A DNA stretch of 64,000 nt from JANNPJ01 sp965200525. GTDB taxonomy: Bacteria > Actinomycetota > Actinomycetes > Actinomycetales > Kineosporiaceae. The translations under genes and the position numbers were made by a program. The stretch's first letter is position 1. Every line of letters starts with the position of its first letter. The notes beneath the pieces were generated by a model. The model searched no databases and was not told the origin of the DNA. It saw only the letters and a list, made by a program, of their open reading frames with translations. Shown in pieces: positions 8,832 through 17,316 of the stretch. The stretch lies in NCBI GenBank assembly GCA_965200525.1, contig OZ241368.1, forward strand, positions 5,208,001-5,272,000. Direction: 5' to 3'.

Positions 8832-9505
8832 CCGCTGCCCGGCTGTCTAACCCCCTCGCGCTGGCGGTGCTGACCCTGCTCGACGAGGGCCCGATGCACC
8901 CCTACGAGATGTCGACCACCCTGCGTGAGCGCCACAAGGAAGACAGCATCAAGCTGAATTACGGCTCGCTGTACTCCGTGGTCGCCTCGCTGCAGAAATA
9001 CGGCCTGATCACGGTGCAGGAGACGGTGCGGGAGGGCAACCGGCCCGAGCGCACGATCTACGCCGTCACCGAGGCCGGCCGGCTCAAGATGAACGACTGG
9101 CTGAGCGAGCTGATCAGCACCCCGGCCCGGGAGTTCACCGGTTTCGAGGCCGCCCTGTCGCTGATGGGCGCCCTGCCGCCGGATCAGGTGATCCGGCTGC
9201 TCGACATCCGGGCCAACACGCTGCAGGTTCGGTTGCACCAGCTGGAGGCGGTGACGAACGGCGTCCCGCCGAACTTTCCCGAGATCTTCCTGATCGAGGG
9301 CGAGTTCCAGCAGGCCCTGCTGAGGGCCGAGATGGCCTTCGTGCGCACCCTGCTGGACCGGATGCGCACCGACCGGATCACCGGGCTGCAGAGCTGGCGG
9401 CGGCTCTACGAGTTGCGGGCGGCCGGGGCCGGGCCGCAAGAGATCGACGCCGTCCTGCGGGCCGAATTCCCGCTCGACATGACCTGGATGGAGGGGCCGT
9501 CCTGA
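8828..9505 (+). CDS. PadR-family transcriptional regulator
   Basis: A 225-residue protein. The winged-helix N-terminus has the PadR signature (LALAVLTLLDEGPMHPYEM, then YGSLYSVVASLQKYGLI). A long helical C-terminal half (about 100-200) provides the dimerisation arm. ATG 8828 is preferred over upstream codons because it starts the conserved domain directly. It lies upstream of, and in the same direction as, a DrrAB-like ABC exporter. PadR proteins commonly repress such exporters until a ligand is bound, so this is the likely local regulator. Confidence 0.88.
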   Translation: MTAARLSNPLALAVLTLLDEGPMHPYEMSTTLRERHKEDSIKLNYGSLYSVVASLQKYGLITVQETVREGNRPERTIYAVTEAGRLKMNDWLSELISTPAREFTGFEAALSLMGALPPDQVIRLLDIRANTLQVRLHQLEAVTNGVPPNFPEIFLIEGEFQQALLRAEMAFVRTLLDRMRTDRITGLQSWRRLYELRAAGAGPQEIDAVLRAEFPLDMTWMEGPS

Positions 9506-9550
9506 GCGCATGACGCCGTGAATGCATGACGTCGCGAACCTATGACGACC
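9500..9550. repeat. 16-nt tandem repeat after the padR stop
   Basis: Three imperfect 16-nt units, each containing catgacg or tatgacg, follow the padR TGA (about 9504-9551). This is another example of tandem duplication at a gene 3' end. The remaining sequence to the ABC gene at 9716 holds no recognisable gene. Confidence 0.5.
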
Positions 9551-9715
9551 CCCGGGATCCGGTGCGCCAACACCGGAGCGGGGGCCGTCCAAACCACCGA
9601 GTCGAGCCCGCGGACGGGCCGGACCTGAAGGCCTGCATCCTCAGGATATCCGTTCCGCCGCGCCGCTCCGGCTCCTTCTCATGGCACCACCATGACGACG
9701 GAAGGAACGACCGAG

Positions 9716-10750
9716 ATGTCCGATCTGATCGAGGCCGACGGCCTCACCAAGACCTACGGCAAGGGCGACAAGGCGGTGAAGGCCCTGGCCGGGGTCTCGT
9801 TCGCGGTCCGAGCCGGTTCGGTGTTCGGCCTGCTCGGGCCGAACGGGGCCGGCAAGTCCAGCACCGTCAAGATCCTCAGCACGCTGTCGCGGGCCGACTC
9901 CGGCACCGCCACCGTGGCCGGCTTCGACGTCGCCGGCCGGCCCGACGCCGTCCGCCGGGCCATCGGGTACGTCTCCCAGAAGCCGGGTTTCGACCCGATG
10001 GCCACCGGCCGGGAGAACCTGCTGCTGCAGGCCCGCATCCACGGCCTGAGCCGGCGCGCGGGCCAACAGCGGGCCACGGAGCTGCTCGAGCGGTTCGGCC
10101 TGACCGAGGCCGCCGACCGGCTGACCGGCCCGTGGTCGGGCGGCATGCAGCGCAAGCTCGACGTCGCGCTGGGGCTGATCCACCGCCCGCAGGTGCTGTT
10201 CCTGGACGAGCCGACCACCGGTCTCGACCCCGAGGCCCGATCCCAGCTGTGGACCGAGATCGCCCGGCTGACCGTGGCCGAGGGGCTGACCGTGCTGCTC
10301 ACCACCCACTACTTGGAGGAGGCCGACCAGCTGGCCGACCAGCTGGTGATCATCGACCGGGGTGCGGTGGTGGCCCAGGGGGCCCCGGAGGAGCTCAAGA
10401 GCGGGCTGAACGGCGACACTCTGCAGGTGGACCTGGCCGAGGGGGAGTCCCCGGCCCGGGCCGCCGGCCTGCTCGAGGTGGTGCCCGGCGTCCGGGAGGT
10501 GACCTCGGTGGCGGCCACGGTCCGGGCCCGGGTCAGCGACGGGCCGGCGGTGCTGCCGGGGGTGCTGGCCGCGCTGGCCGAGGGGGCGGTGGCGCTGCGG
10601 GCCGTCTCGATGGCCCGGCCCAGCCTGGACGACGTGTACCTGCGCTACGCCGGAAGGGCGTTCGACCCGAACCGGCCACCCACGACCGACGCCCGGATCG
10701 ACAACGGGACCGATAGCGGGATCGAGTCGACCCGGAAGCAGGTGGCCTGA
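9716..10750 (+). CDS. ABC exporter ATP-binding protein (DrrA-like)
   Basis: A 344-residue protein. Walker A GPNGAGKSS at about 41-49, signature WSGGMQRK at about 140-147, Walker B VLFLDEP at about 160-166 and the switch His in TTHYLEEA. The C-terminal extension of about 100 residues is typical of the daunorubicin-resistance (DrrA) family. ATG 9716 is chosen because GGAAGGA (9700-9706) sits 9 nt upstream; an ATG at 9692 is in frame but lacks a ribosome site. The TGA overlaps the next ATG by 1 nt, so ATPase and permease are co-translated. Likely drug or lipid-like compound export. Confidence 0.93.
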   Translation: MSDLIEADGLTKTYGKGDKAVKALAGVSFAVRAGSVFGLLGPNGAGKSSTVKILSTLSRADSGTATVAGFDVAGRPDAVRRAIGYVSQKPGFDPMATGRENLLLQARIHGLSRRAGQQRATELLERFGLTEAADRLTGPWSGGMQRKLDVALGLIHRPQVLFLDEPTTGLDPEARSQLWTEIARLTVAEGLTVLLTTHYLEEADQLADQLVIIDRGAVVAQGAPEELKSGLNGDTLQVDLAEGESPARAAGLLEVVPGVREVTSVAATVRARVSDGPAVLPGVLAALAEGAVALRAVSMARPSLDDVYLRYAGRAFDPNRPPTTDARIDNGTDSGIESTRKQVA

Positions 10751-11583
10751 TGAGCAGCCTCACTGTCGAGCGGGCGGTCACTGCCCCGGCCTCGCCGGCC
10801 CCGCCCGTGGTGCAGTTCGTGTCCCACTCGGCCCTGCTGGCCGGCCGGGCCCTGCGCACCCTGGCCCGCCAGCCGATGTACCTGGCCTTCACCCTGATCC
10901 AGCCGATCATCTGGCTACTGCTGTTCGGCCAGCTGTTCAAGCGGATCGGGGAGCTGCCCGCCTTCGGCCCGTCGTCCTACCTGGAGTTCATCACTCCGGG
11001 GGTGGTGGTGATGACGGCGATGGGCTCGGCCGGCTGGGCCGGCACCTCGTTCGTGCAGGACATGGAACGCGGCGTGATGGACCGCAGCCTGACCTCACCG
11101 GTCCGGCGTGGTGCTCTGATAACCGGCTCGCTGGTCTATCAGGGCGTGATCACGGTGATCCAGTCGGTCATCGTGATCGGGATCGCGCTGGCCTTCGGGG
11201 CCCGGTTCGACAGTGCCGGGCCCGGCCTGCTGATCACCGTCGCGGCGGCGGTGCTGCTGGCGCTCGCCTTCGCCGCGCTGTCGGACGCCATCGCCCTGCT
11301 GGTCCGCTCGCAGGAGGCCCTGATCGGGGTGCAGCAGTTCCTCACCACCCCGCTGACCTTCCTGTCCTCGGTGCTGATGGCGACGTCCCTGATGCCGGGC
11401 TGGGTGGCCGACGGGGCCCGATACAACCCGGTCGACTGGGCCGCCACCGGCAGCCGGCAGGCGCTGGCGGCTTCGCCGGACTGGGCCGTGGTCGCTCGTG
11501 ATCTCGGCCTGCTGCTGGGGCTGGCCCTGATCATGGCCTGGCTGGCGACCAGGGCCTTCCGCAGCTACCAGCGGGCCGCCTGA
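10750..11583 (+). CDS. ABC-2 type permease (DrrB-like)
   Basis: A 277-residue membrane protein with about six hydrophobic segments and the ABC-2 permease layout: a cytosolic N-terminus, then LAFTLIQPIIWLLLFG, the central glycine-rich region and a C-terminal helix before an Arg/Tyr-rich tail. It forms the membrane half of the exporter encoded with the gene immediately upstream (1-nt overlap). Substrate unknown. Confidence 0.92.
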   Translation: MSSLTVERAVTAPASPAPPVVQFVSHSALLAGRALRTLARQPMYLAFTLIQPIIWLLLFGQLFKRIGELPAFGPSSYLEFITPGVVVMTAMGSAGWAGTSFVQDMERGVMDRSLTSPVRRGALITGSLVYQGVITVIQSVIVIGIALAFGARFDSAGPGLLITVAAAVLLALAFAALSDAIALLVRSQEALIGVQQFLTTPLTFLSSVLMATSLMPGWVADGARYNPVDWAATGSRQALAASPDWAVVARDLGLLLGLALIMAWLATRAFRSYQRAA

Positions 11584-11600
11584 CGGCCTGAGCCGGCGGT

Positions 11601-12584
11601 TCAGGCGAAGGCGTCGACGCCGGTCAGATGGGCCGAGAGCCGCCACAGCCGCGCGGCGTCGTCGGGATTGATCGCCCAGGCGTTCACCCCGGCGACCCGC
11701 GCGGTGGGCGAGTCGGGCACGGTCGGGACGGCGATGTCGCAGTCCTCGCAGTAGACCCCGCCCAGGCCGGCGAGCTGCGGGGAGGTCGCGGCCCAGACCG
11801 AGGTCGAGGCGCCCTGCGCGGGGGTCTTGAACCGGTCGTCGAAGTTGCCGTCGGCGTCGATCCAGCCGAAGTCGACCATCTCCTCGCGGGTCAGGTGGCG
11901 CTGCAGCGGCGTCATGATCCCGCCCGGGTGGACGGCGAAGGCCCGCACCCCGGCGGCCGCGCCGAGCCGGTCGAGCTGGACCGCGAACAGGCTGTTGGCC
12001 GTCTTGGCCTGGCCGTAGGCCGCCCACTTGTCGTACCCGGTCTCGAACTGCGGGTCGTCAAACCGGATCGGCGAGCGCTTGTGACCAGTGGACGACAGCG
12101 ACACCACCCGGGCTCCGCCGCCCGCGGTCAGGGCCGGCCAGAGCCGGTTGGTCAGGGCGTAGTGGCCGAGGTGGTTGGTGGCGAACTGCGACTCCCAGCC
12201 CGGGCCGACCCGGGCCAGCGGCGCGGCCATGATCGCGGCGTTGTTGATCTCCAGGTCGATCGGGCGGCCGGTGGCCAGGAACCGCTCGGCGAAGGCCCGC
12301 ACGCTGTCCAGATCGGCCAGGTCGAGCTCGTCGACCTCGATCGGGCCGGCCTTCGGGCCCAGGTCGAGCTGGTTCAGGACGCCCTCGGCGTAGGCCCGGC
12401 GGCGGGCCGGCACCACCACGGTGGCCCCCGCCCGGGCCAGCCCCTTCGTCGTCTCCAGGCCCAGCCCGGAGTACCCGCCGGTGACGACGGCCAGCCGGCC
12501 GGAGAGGTCGATCCCGTCCAGGACCTGGGCCGGGGTGGAGCGCGGGCCGAAACCTGAGCCGATCGGCTGCTGTGCGGTGGTCAT
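11601..12584 (-). CDS. Short-chain dehydrogenase/reductase
   Basis: A 327-residue SDR. It has the NAD(P)-binding motif TGGYSGLG (about 35-42), INNAA, and the catalytic Ser in SLSSTG followed by YGQAK (Tyr-x-x-x-Lys). The length and C-terminal DDAARLWRLS region match the retinol-dehydrogenase/protochlorophyllide-reductase-like SDRs common in actinomycetes. Minus-strand TACGCT (12596-12591) lies 6 nt before the ATG with no ribosome site, suggesting a leaderless transcript. Substrate unknown. Convergent with the exporter genes, 17 nt apart. Confidence 0.88.
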   Translation of the reverse strand: MTTAQQPIGSGFGPRSTPAQVLDGIDLSGRLAVVTGGYSGLGLETTKGLARAGATVVVPARRRAYAEGVLNQLDLGPKAGPIEVDELDLADLDSVRAFAERFLATGRPIDLEINNAAIMAAPLARVGPGWESQFATNHLGHYALTNRLWPALTAGGGARVVSLSSTGHKRSPIRFDDPQFETGYDKWAAYGQAKTANSLFAVQLDRLGAAAGVRAFAVHPGGIMTPLQRHLTREEMVDFGWIDADGNFDDRFKTPAQGASTSVWAATSPQLAGLGGVYCEDCDIAVPTVPDSPTARVAGVNAWAINPDDAARLWRLSAHLTGVDAFA

Positions 12585-12639
12585 GCCCCGAGCGTAAACC
12601 TGGAGCCCACTCGAGCCCGGGATCGCCCGGCCGGGCGAT

Positions 12640-12777
12640 CAGTCGCCCGGGTTCAGTCGCCCGGGTTCAGTCGCCCGGGTTCAGTCGCCCGGGTTCAGTC
12701 GCCCGGGTTCAGTCGCCCGGGTTCAGTCGCCCGGGTTCAGTCGCCCGGGTTCAGTCGCCCGGGTTCAGTCGCCCGGG
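12640..12777. repeat. 14-nt minisatellite, 9 full copies plus a partial
   Basis: The unit cagtcgcccgggtt starts at 12640 and repeats every 14 nt with no mismatch through nine complete copies. A partial tenth copy (12766-12777) forms the 3' end of the NUDIX gene. On the NUDIX strand each unit contains ggcgactga, so the array is a string of copies of that gene's last codon and stop. Perfect identity suggests recent expansion and probable length variation between strains. Confidence 0.95.
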
Positions 12778-13259
12778 GCCGCCGTCAGCGCGTCCCGCAG
12801 GGCCCGCAGGATCGGCAGCTGGCCCTTGACCAGCTTCACCTCGGCCACGTCGGGGGTGACCCAGGCGGCCCGGTCCATCTCCGGGAACTCCTGCATCCGG
12901 CCCGATCCGCGCGGCCACTCCATCTCGAACGTGTTGCTGCTGAACGAGGTCACGTCGTAGTCGCCCTCGACGGCGAAGGTGGTCACGATCTTGCCGCTGC
13001 CCTGCCGGGCCTCGCCCAGCTCGAGGTAGTCACCGGCCGGCGGGGGCGAACCCATCTCCTCCTCGAACTCGCGGCGGGCCGCGGCCAGCGGCTCCTCCGG
13101 CGGCTCGTACTCGCCCTTGGGGATCGACCAGGCGGCGGCGTCCTTGCGGGCCCAGAACGGCCCGCCCATGTGCGCGATCAGCACCTGCAGGCCGGCGGGG
13201 CGGCCGAGAGCCCGGTCGAACCGGTAGACCAGCATCCCCGCGCTCCGCCGGTTGCTCAT
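12765..13259 (-). CDS. NUDIX hydrolase
   Basis: A 164-residue protein with a complete NUDIX box: Gly, five residues, Glu, seven residues, then REFEEEMG (from about residue 49). The box binds Mg2+ for hydrolysis of nucleoside-diphosphate-linked substrates. Upstream WSIPKGEY and downstream FEMEWPRGSGRMQEFPEMDRAAW match the actinobacterial group annotated as NTP pyrophosphohydrolases. Specificity cannot be read from the sequence. Its stop codon lies inside the 14-nt minisatellite. Confidence 0.9.
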   Translation of the reverse strand: MSNRRSAGMLVYRFDRALGRPAGLQVLIAHMGGPFWARKDAAAWSIPKGEYEPPEEPLAAARREFEEEMGSPPPAGDYLELGEARQGSGKIVTTFAVEGDYDVTSFSSNTFEMEWPRGSGRMQEFPEMDRAAWVTPDVAEVKLVKGQLPILRALRDALTAAPGD

Positions 13260-13350
13260 CGTTCACCGCCAGGTCGTCGAGGATGGTGATGGATCTTGGC
13301 ATGCGGTGCGGGCGATGCACGAATCCGCAGGGGTCCGCGATGATGGGCTC

Positions 13351-14217
13351 ATGAGCCGCCGCCGTCCCGAGCCCCTCGGCCCCGGGGCCCGACCCGGGGT
13401 GGTCGCGGTCGGGCAGGGAACGGCCGAGCTGCTGGCCGACCCGGACCGGCCGCAGTCCTGGACGCTGCTGGTCGAGGGCACCCCGCAGTCCCACGTGGAC
13501 CTGCTCGACCCGACCCACCTGGAGTTCGAGTACGTCCGCTGGCTCGGGCACCTGGCCGACCTGGCCGGGCCGGCCGGGCAGCCGCTGAACGTGCTGCACC
13601 TGGGCGGCGGGGCCTGGACCCTGGCCCGGTACGTGGCCGCGACCCGGCCCGGCTCCCGCCAGCGCGTGGTCGAGATCGACGCGGCCCTGGTCGAGCTGGT
13701 CCGCCAACGGTTGCCGGCAGCCGGCACCGGGATCCGGGTGCGGACCGGCGACGCGCGGGCGGTGCTGACCGAGCTGAGCACCGACAGCGTCGACCTAGTG
13801 GTGGTGGACGTGTTCGCCGGGGCCCGGATCCCGGCCCACCTCACCTCGGCCGAGTTCGTCACCGAGGCCGGCCGGGTGCTGCGGCCGGGCGGCCGGTACG
13901 CCGCCAACCTGGCCGACGGCGCGCCGCTCGGCTTCGCCCGGGGGCAGGTGGCCACCGTGGCCTCGGTCTTCGCCGAGGTCGCCTTGATCGGCTCGCCCCA
14001 GGTGCTGCGCGGGCGGCGGTTCGGCAACCTGGTGCTGGTGGCCGGCCGGCAGCCGGTTCCGGCGCTCGAGCTGGCCCGGCGGGCGGCCGCCGACCCGTTC
14101 CCGGCTCGGGTGGTCGCCGGGGCCGACCTGGACCGGTTCGTGGCCGGGGCCCGGCCGGTCACGGATGCCTCCGCGGGCCCGTCGCCGTTGCCGCCGGCCG
14201 GGTTGATGTCGGTCTGA
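13351..14217 (+). CDS. Spermidine-synthase-like methyltransferase-fold protein
   Basis: A 288-residue protein with a class I SAM-dependent fold: motif I LHLGGGAWTLARY, the acidic end of strand 2 in VVEIDAALVEL, GDARAVL, and VVVDVFAGARIP. This is the soluble spermidine-synthase-like group of actinobacteria, which often lacks the full polyamine pocket, so true spermidine synthesis is doubtful. ATG 13351 starts near conserved sequence; a longer in-frame start at 13252 would overlap the divergent NUDIX start and is less likely. The stop is followed by short units each ending in ctga. Confidence 0.75.
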   Translation: MSRRRPEPLGPGARPGVVAVGQGTAELLADPDRPQSWTLLVEGTPQSHVDLLDPTHLEFEYVRWLGHLADLAGPAGQPLNVLHLGGGAWTLARYVAATRPGSRQRVVEIDAALVELVRQRLPAAGTGIRVRTGDARAVLTELSTDSVDLVVVDVFAGARIPAHLTSAEFVTEAGRVLRPGGRYAANLADGAPLGFARGQVATVASVFAEVALIGSPQVLRGRRFGNLVLVAGRQPVPALELARRAAADPFPARVVAGADLDRFVAGARPVTDASAGPSPLPPAGLMSV

Positions 14218-14262
14218 TTGTCGGCCTGAGCCGACTCTGAACCGACTCTGAGCCAGACTCGC
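14205..14262. repeat. Stop-proximal degenerate repeat (11-12 nt units ending in ctga)
   Basis: After gtcggtctga (14208-14217, the gene's own stop) follow ttgtcggcctga, gccgactctga, accgactctga and a final decayed gccagactc. Each unit repeats the stop trinucleotide context. Same pattern as other gene ends here. Confidence 0.6.
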
Positions 14263-14285
14263 CCGACCGAAGCGGGGCGGAGCGC

Positions 14286-15068
14286 TCAGATCGGCTGCCA
14301 GGCGGGCCGGTTGGCCCAGATCTCGGCGTAGTAGTCGGCCAGTTGCAGGTCGGCCCCGGCGGCCCGGTCGAGCAGCACGGTGGCGTGCGGGTGCAGCTGA
14401 ACCACGGACGCCGGGAAGTTGGCCGCCAGCGGGCCCTCGACCGCCCGGGCCGCCGCCGCGGCCTTGCCGGTGCCGGTGGCGATCAGCAGCAGGTGCCGGC
14501 TGCGCAGGATGGTGCCCAGCCCCTGGGTGATCACGTGCCGGGGGACCTCGTCGACGCCGGCGAAGAACCGGGCGTTGTCGGCCCGGGTCCGGTCGTTCAG
14601 GGTCTTCAGCCGGGTCCGTGAGGCCAGCGACGAGCCGGGCTCGTTGAAGGCGATGTGCCCGTTCGAGCCGATCCCGGCGATCTGGACGTCCACCCCGCCG
14701 GCCTCGACGATCGCCTGCTCGTAGCGCTCGCACTCGCCCAGCAGATCGGGGGCGCCGCCGTCCGGGCCCTGCACCGCATCGGGTTTCAGGTCCAGATGGT
14801 CGGTCAGGCCGGTGCGGATCACGGCCGCGTAGCGCTGCGGGTGGTCGGCGGGCAGGCCGACGTACTCGTCCAGGGTGAAGGCCCGGGCGTGGGCGAAGCT
14901 CAGGCCCGGGTCCTGGTGCCGGCGGATCAGCTCGGCGTACAGCGGCTCCGGGGTCGAGCCGGTGGCCAGCCCCAGCACCGGGGCGCCGGCGGTGGCGAGC
15001 ACCCGCTCGATCACGTCCGCGGCCAGCCGGGCGACGTCCGCCGCCGAGGGCAGCACGATGACCTCCAT
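14286..15068 (-). CDS. nagB: Glucosamine-6-phosphate deaminase
   Basis: A 260-residue protein of normal NagB length. It has the phosphate loop LATGSTPEP (34-42), catalytic Asp67 in LDEYVG, and the GHIAFNEPGSS segment with His138 and Glu143. It converts glucosamine-6-phosphate to fructose-6-phosphate plus ammonia and is the last step of the aminosugar pathway encoded here. Its ATG shares 1 nt with the nagA stop (TGATG), making it the last gene of the operon running down from 23571. Asn136 replaces the Asp of the E. coli enzyme, as is usual in Gram-positive forms. Confidence 0.95.
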   Translation of the reverse strand: MEVIVLPSAADVARLAADVIERVLATAGAPVLGLATGSTPEPLYAELIRRHQDPGLSFAHARAFTLDEYVGLPADHPQRYAAVIRTGLTDHLDLKPDAVQGPDGGAPDLLGECERYEQAIVEAGGVDVQIAGIGSNGHIAFNEPGSSLASRTRLKTLNDRTRADNARFFAGVDEVPRHVITQGLGTILRSRHLLLIATGTGKAAAAARAVEGPLAANFPASVVQLHPHATVLLDRAAGADLQLADYYAEIWANRPAWQPI

Positions 15069-16273
15069 CAGACCGCCGTCCGTTCCGTTGTCGAGGTGGT
15101 GCTCAGCCGGCCGGCCACGACGGTGGCCACCGGGCGCAGGTCCGGGGTGAGGACGACGACGTCGGCCGGCCCGATCGGGCGCAGCCGGCCCAGTTCCGGC
15201 CGCCCGAGCAGGCCCGAGGGCACGGTGGTGGCCGCGGCCAGCACGTCGGCCAGGTCGCGGCCGGTGTACTCGACCAGCCGGCGCAGGCAGTCGTCCAGGC
15301 CGACGGCGCTGCCGGCCAGGGTCTTGCCGTCCTCGGCCAGGCGGACCGCGCCATCCGCGATCAGTACCTCCTTGCCACCCAGCCGACTGCGCCCGGCGGG
15401 CTGGTCGAGGGCGACCGTGGTGTCGCTGACGGCCAGGAACCGGTCGCGCCCAAGGGCCCGCCGGGTGGCCGCGATCACCCGGGGGTGCACGTGCAGGCCG
15501 TCGACGATCACCCCGGCGACCAGGACGTCGCCGCCGAGCGCGGCGCCGATCGGGCCGGGCTCCTGGTGGTGCAGCCCGGGCATCGCGTTGTACAGGTGGG
15601 TCACCGCTCGCGCGCCGGCCTCGACCGCCGCTTCCATCTGGTCCAGGGTGGCCGCGGTGTGCCCGAGCGAGACCAGCACCCCCCGCGACACCAGCAGCCG
15701 GATCACCTCCAGGGCGCCGGGCAGTTCCGGGGCCAGGGTGACCATCAGGACGCCGTTCTCGGGGCTCCAGCCCTCCACCAGTTCGGGCGACGGCGGCCGG
15801 AGCAGGGACTCGTCGTGGGCGCCGAACCGCTTCGGTGACAGCATCGGGCCCTCGAAGTGCAGGCCCAGCGGGACGGCGCAGGCCGCCACGTCGGCCGGCC
15901 GGCCGGCCGCGAGGGCGGCCATCGCCCGGGCCCGGGTCTGCGGGTCGGTGGTGACCAGGGTCGGCAGGAACGCCGTGACTCCGTGCCGGGGCAGCGCCGC
16001 CGCGACCTCCCAGAGCCGTTCCGGTTCGGCCGTGACGTCGACCCCCGCAGCCCCGTTGACCTGCAGGTCGATCAGGCCGGGGGAGACCAGCAGGCCGGTG
16101 GCGTCGAACTCCTCGACCGAGCCGTACTTGGCCGGCAGGTCGTCGGGCAGCTCACCGGGCTCGCTGATCACCAGCACCCGGCCGCCGGCCAGCAGCAGGT
16201 CGGCCGGTTCGGCCCGGCCGGCGTCCGGGTCGAGCAGGGTGCCGCCGGTGATTCTCAGGGTGGGGGCTCTCAC
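15068..16273 (-). CDS. nagA: N-acetylglucosamine-6-phosphate deacetylase
   Basis: A 401-residue amidohydrolase-superfamily enzyme. It has GLIDLQVNGAAGVD near the N-terminus, the metal-binding Glu in HFEGPMLS, His in SLGHTAAT, substrate-binding HLYNAMPGLHH, and catalytic Asp in AVSDTT. It removes acetate from GlcNAc-6-phosphate to feed NagB. It overlaps the ROK kinase gene upstream by 4 nt and nagB downstream by 1 nt, so the three enzymes are translationally coupled. Confidence 0.94.
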   Translation of the reverse strand: MRAPTLRITGGTLLDPDAGRAEPADLLLAGGRVLVISEPGELPDDLPAKYGSVEEFDATGLLVSPGLIDLQVNGAAGVDVTAEPERLWEVAAALPRHGVTAFLPTLVTTDPQTRARAMAALAAGRPADVAACAVPLGLHFEGPMLSPKRFGAHDESLLRPPSPELVEGWSPENGVLMVTLAPELPGALEVIRLLVSRGVLVSLGHTAATLDQMEAAVEAGARAVTHLYNAMPGLHHQEPGPIGAALGGDVLVAGVIVDGLHVHPRVIAATRRALGRDRFLAVSDTTVALDQPAGRSRLGGKEVLIADGAVRLAEDGKTLAGSAVGLDDCLRRLVEYTGRDLADVLAAATTVPSGLLGRPELGRLRPIGPADVVVLTPDLRPVATVVAGRLSTTSTTERTAV

Positions 16274-17316
16274 GCGGGTACGTCCTCGATCGTTTCCGGG
16301 GAACTGTCCAGGACGGCGTCCAGGGGCGATCCGGGATGGGTCAGCAGGGCCGCGCCGATGGCGGCTACCGGCTGGTCGCGGGGGACCACCGACAGCCGGG
16401 CGGCCAGGTCGAGGCCGCGCAGGAAGGCCGAGTGCTCGGCCTGCTTGTCGAGGGCGCTGGCCACGGCGTGCCGCAGCGGCTCGCCGACCTCGGCCACCCC
16501 GCCGCCCAGCACGACCAGGTCGACGTCGATGGTCAGGGCCAGCATCCGGATCGCGTCGGCCAGGTAGCCGGCCACCTCGTCGCGGATGACGATCGCCTTC
16601 GGGTCGCCGGCCGCGGCCGCCGCGAACAGCGCCGTGGCCGGACCCTGGGCCCGGGAACCGTCGGCGTACTCGGCCACCGGCCAGCGGGCCGCGATCGCAC
16701 TGCCGGAGGCGACCGCCTCGAGGCAGCCGCGCTGGCCACAGCCGCAGACCGGGCCAGACAGGTCGACCGGCACGTGGCCGATCTCGCCGGCCGCGTTGTG
16801 CGGGCCCCGGCGCAGTTCACCGTCGAGCACCACACCGGCGGCCAGGCCGGTGCCGATGCTCAGATAGGCCATGTCGATCCGGCCCAGGCGCAGGTGGGCG
16901 GCGGCGCCCAGAGCGGCCGCGTTGACGTCGTTCTCGACCACCACCGGCAGTTGCAGCCGGCGGCGCAGCCGGTCGGCCAGGGCCAGGCCGCCGGTGCCGA
17001 CGCCCAGGTTGACGGCGTGTGTGATGGCGCCGCGCTCGGCGTCCACCAGACCCGGCACGCCGATCCCGACGCCGCGGAACAGGGCCGCCGGGTTGGCCGG
17101 GTGACCGTTCGACCCGTGCTGACCGGAGAGCTGGCCGGCCAGCGCGGTGAGGGCCCGCAGGGCCGTGTCGACGACCCCTTCGGGGCCCTGGAAGGTGGTC
17201 AGCCGGACCTGCTCGACCACGCGAACCCGGCCGTCGCCGCCGCTGGTGTCGACGGCCACCGCCAGCACCTTCGAGCCGCCGATGTCCAGGCCGGCTAGCA
17301 GGCTGGCGTCATTCAT
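16270..17316 (-). CDS. ROK-family sugar kinase (probable N-acetylglucosamine kinase)
   Basis: A 348-residue ROK protein without a DNA-binding domain, hence a kinase. It has the ATP-binding start AGLDIGGSK, catalytic Asp in VENDVNAAAL, the sugar-binding GEIGHVPV, and the zinc motif CGCGQRGCLE. It lies between nagA and a GH3 hexosaminidase gene, so it most probably phosphorylates GlcNAc at C6. Imported sugar must be phosphorylated by such a kinase because the import system is an ABC type and not a PTS. Its start overlaps the GH3 gene end by 8 nt. Confidence 0.88.
   Translation of the reverse strand: MNDASLLAGLDIGGSKVLAVAVDTSGGDGRVRVVEQVRLTTFQGPEGVVDTALRALTALAGQLSGQHGSNGHPANPAALFRGVGIGVPGLVDAERGAITHAVNLGVGTGGLALADRLRRRLQLPVVVENDVNAAALGAAAHLRLGRIDMAYLSIGTGLAAGVVLDGELRRGPHNAAGEIGHVPVDLSGPVCGCGQRGCLEAVASGSAIAARWPVAEYADGSRAQGPATALFAAAAAGDPKAIVIRDEVAGYLADAIRMLALTIDVDLVVLGGGVAEVGEPLRHAVASALDKQAEHSAFLRGLDLAARLSVVPRDQPVAAIGAALLTHPGSPLDAVLDSSPETIEDVPA

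Noticed and set aside
12640..12777. CRISPR-like appearance of the periodic array
   Set aside because: Unit is 14 nt with no spacers; a simple tandem repeat, and no cas genes are nearby.
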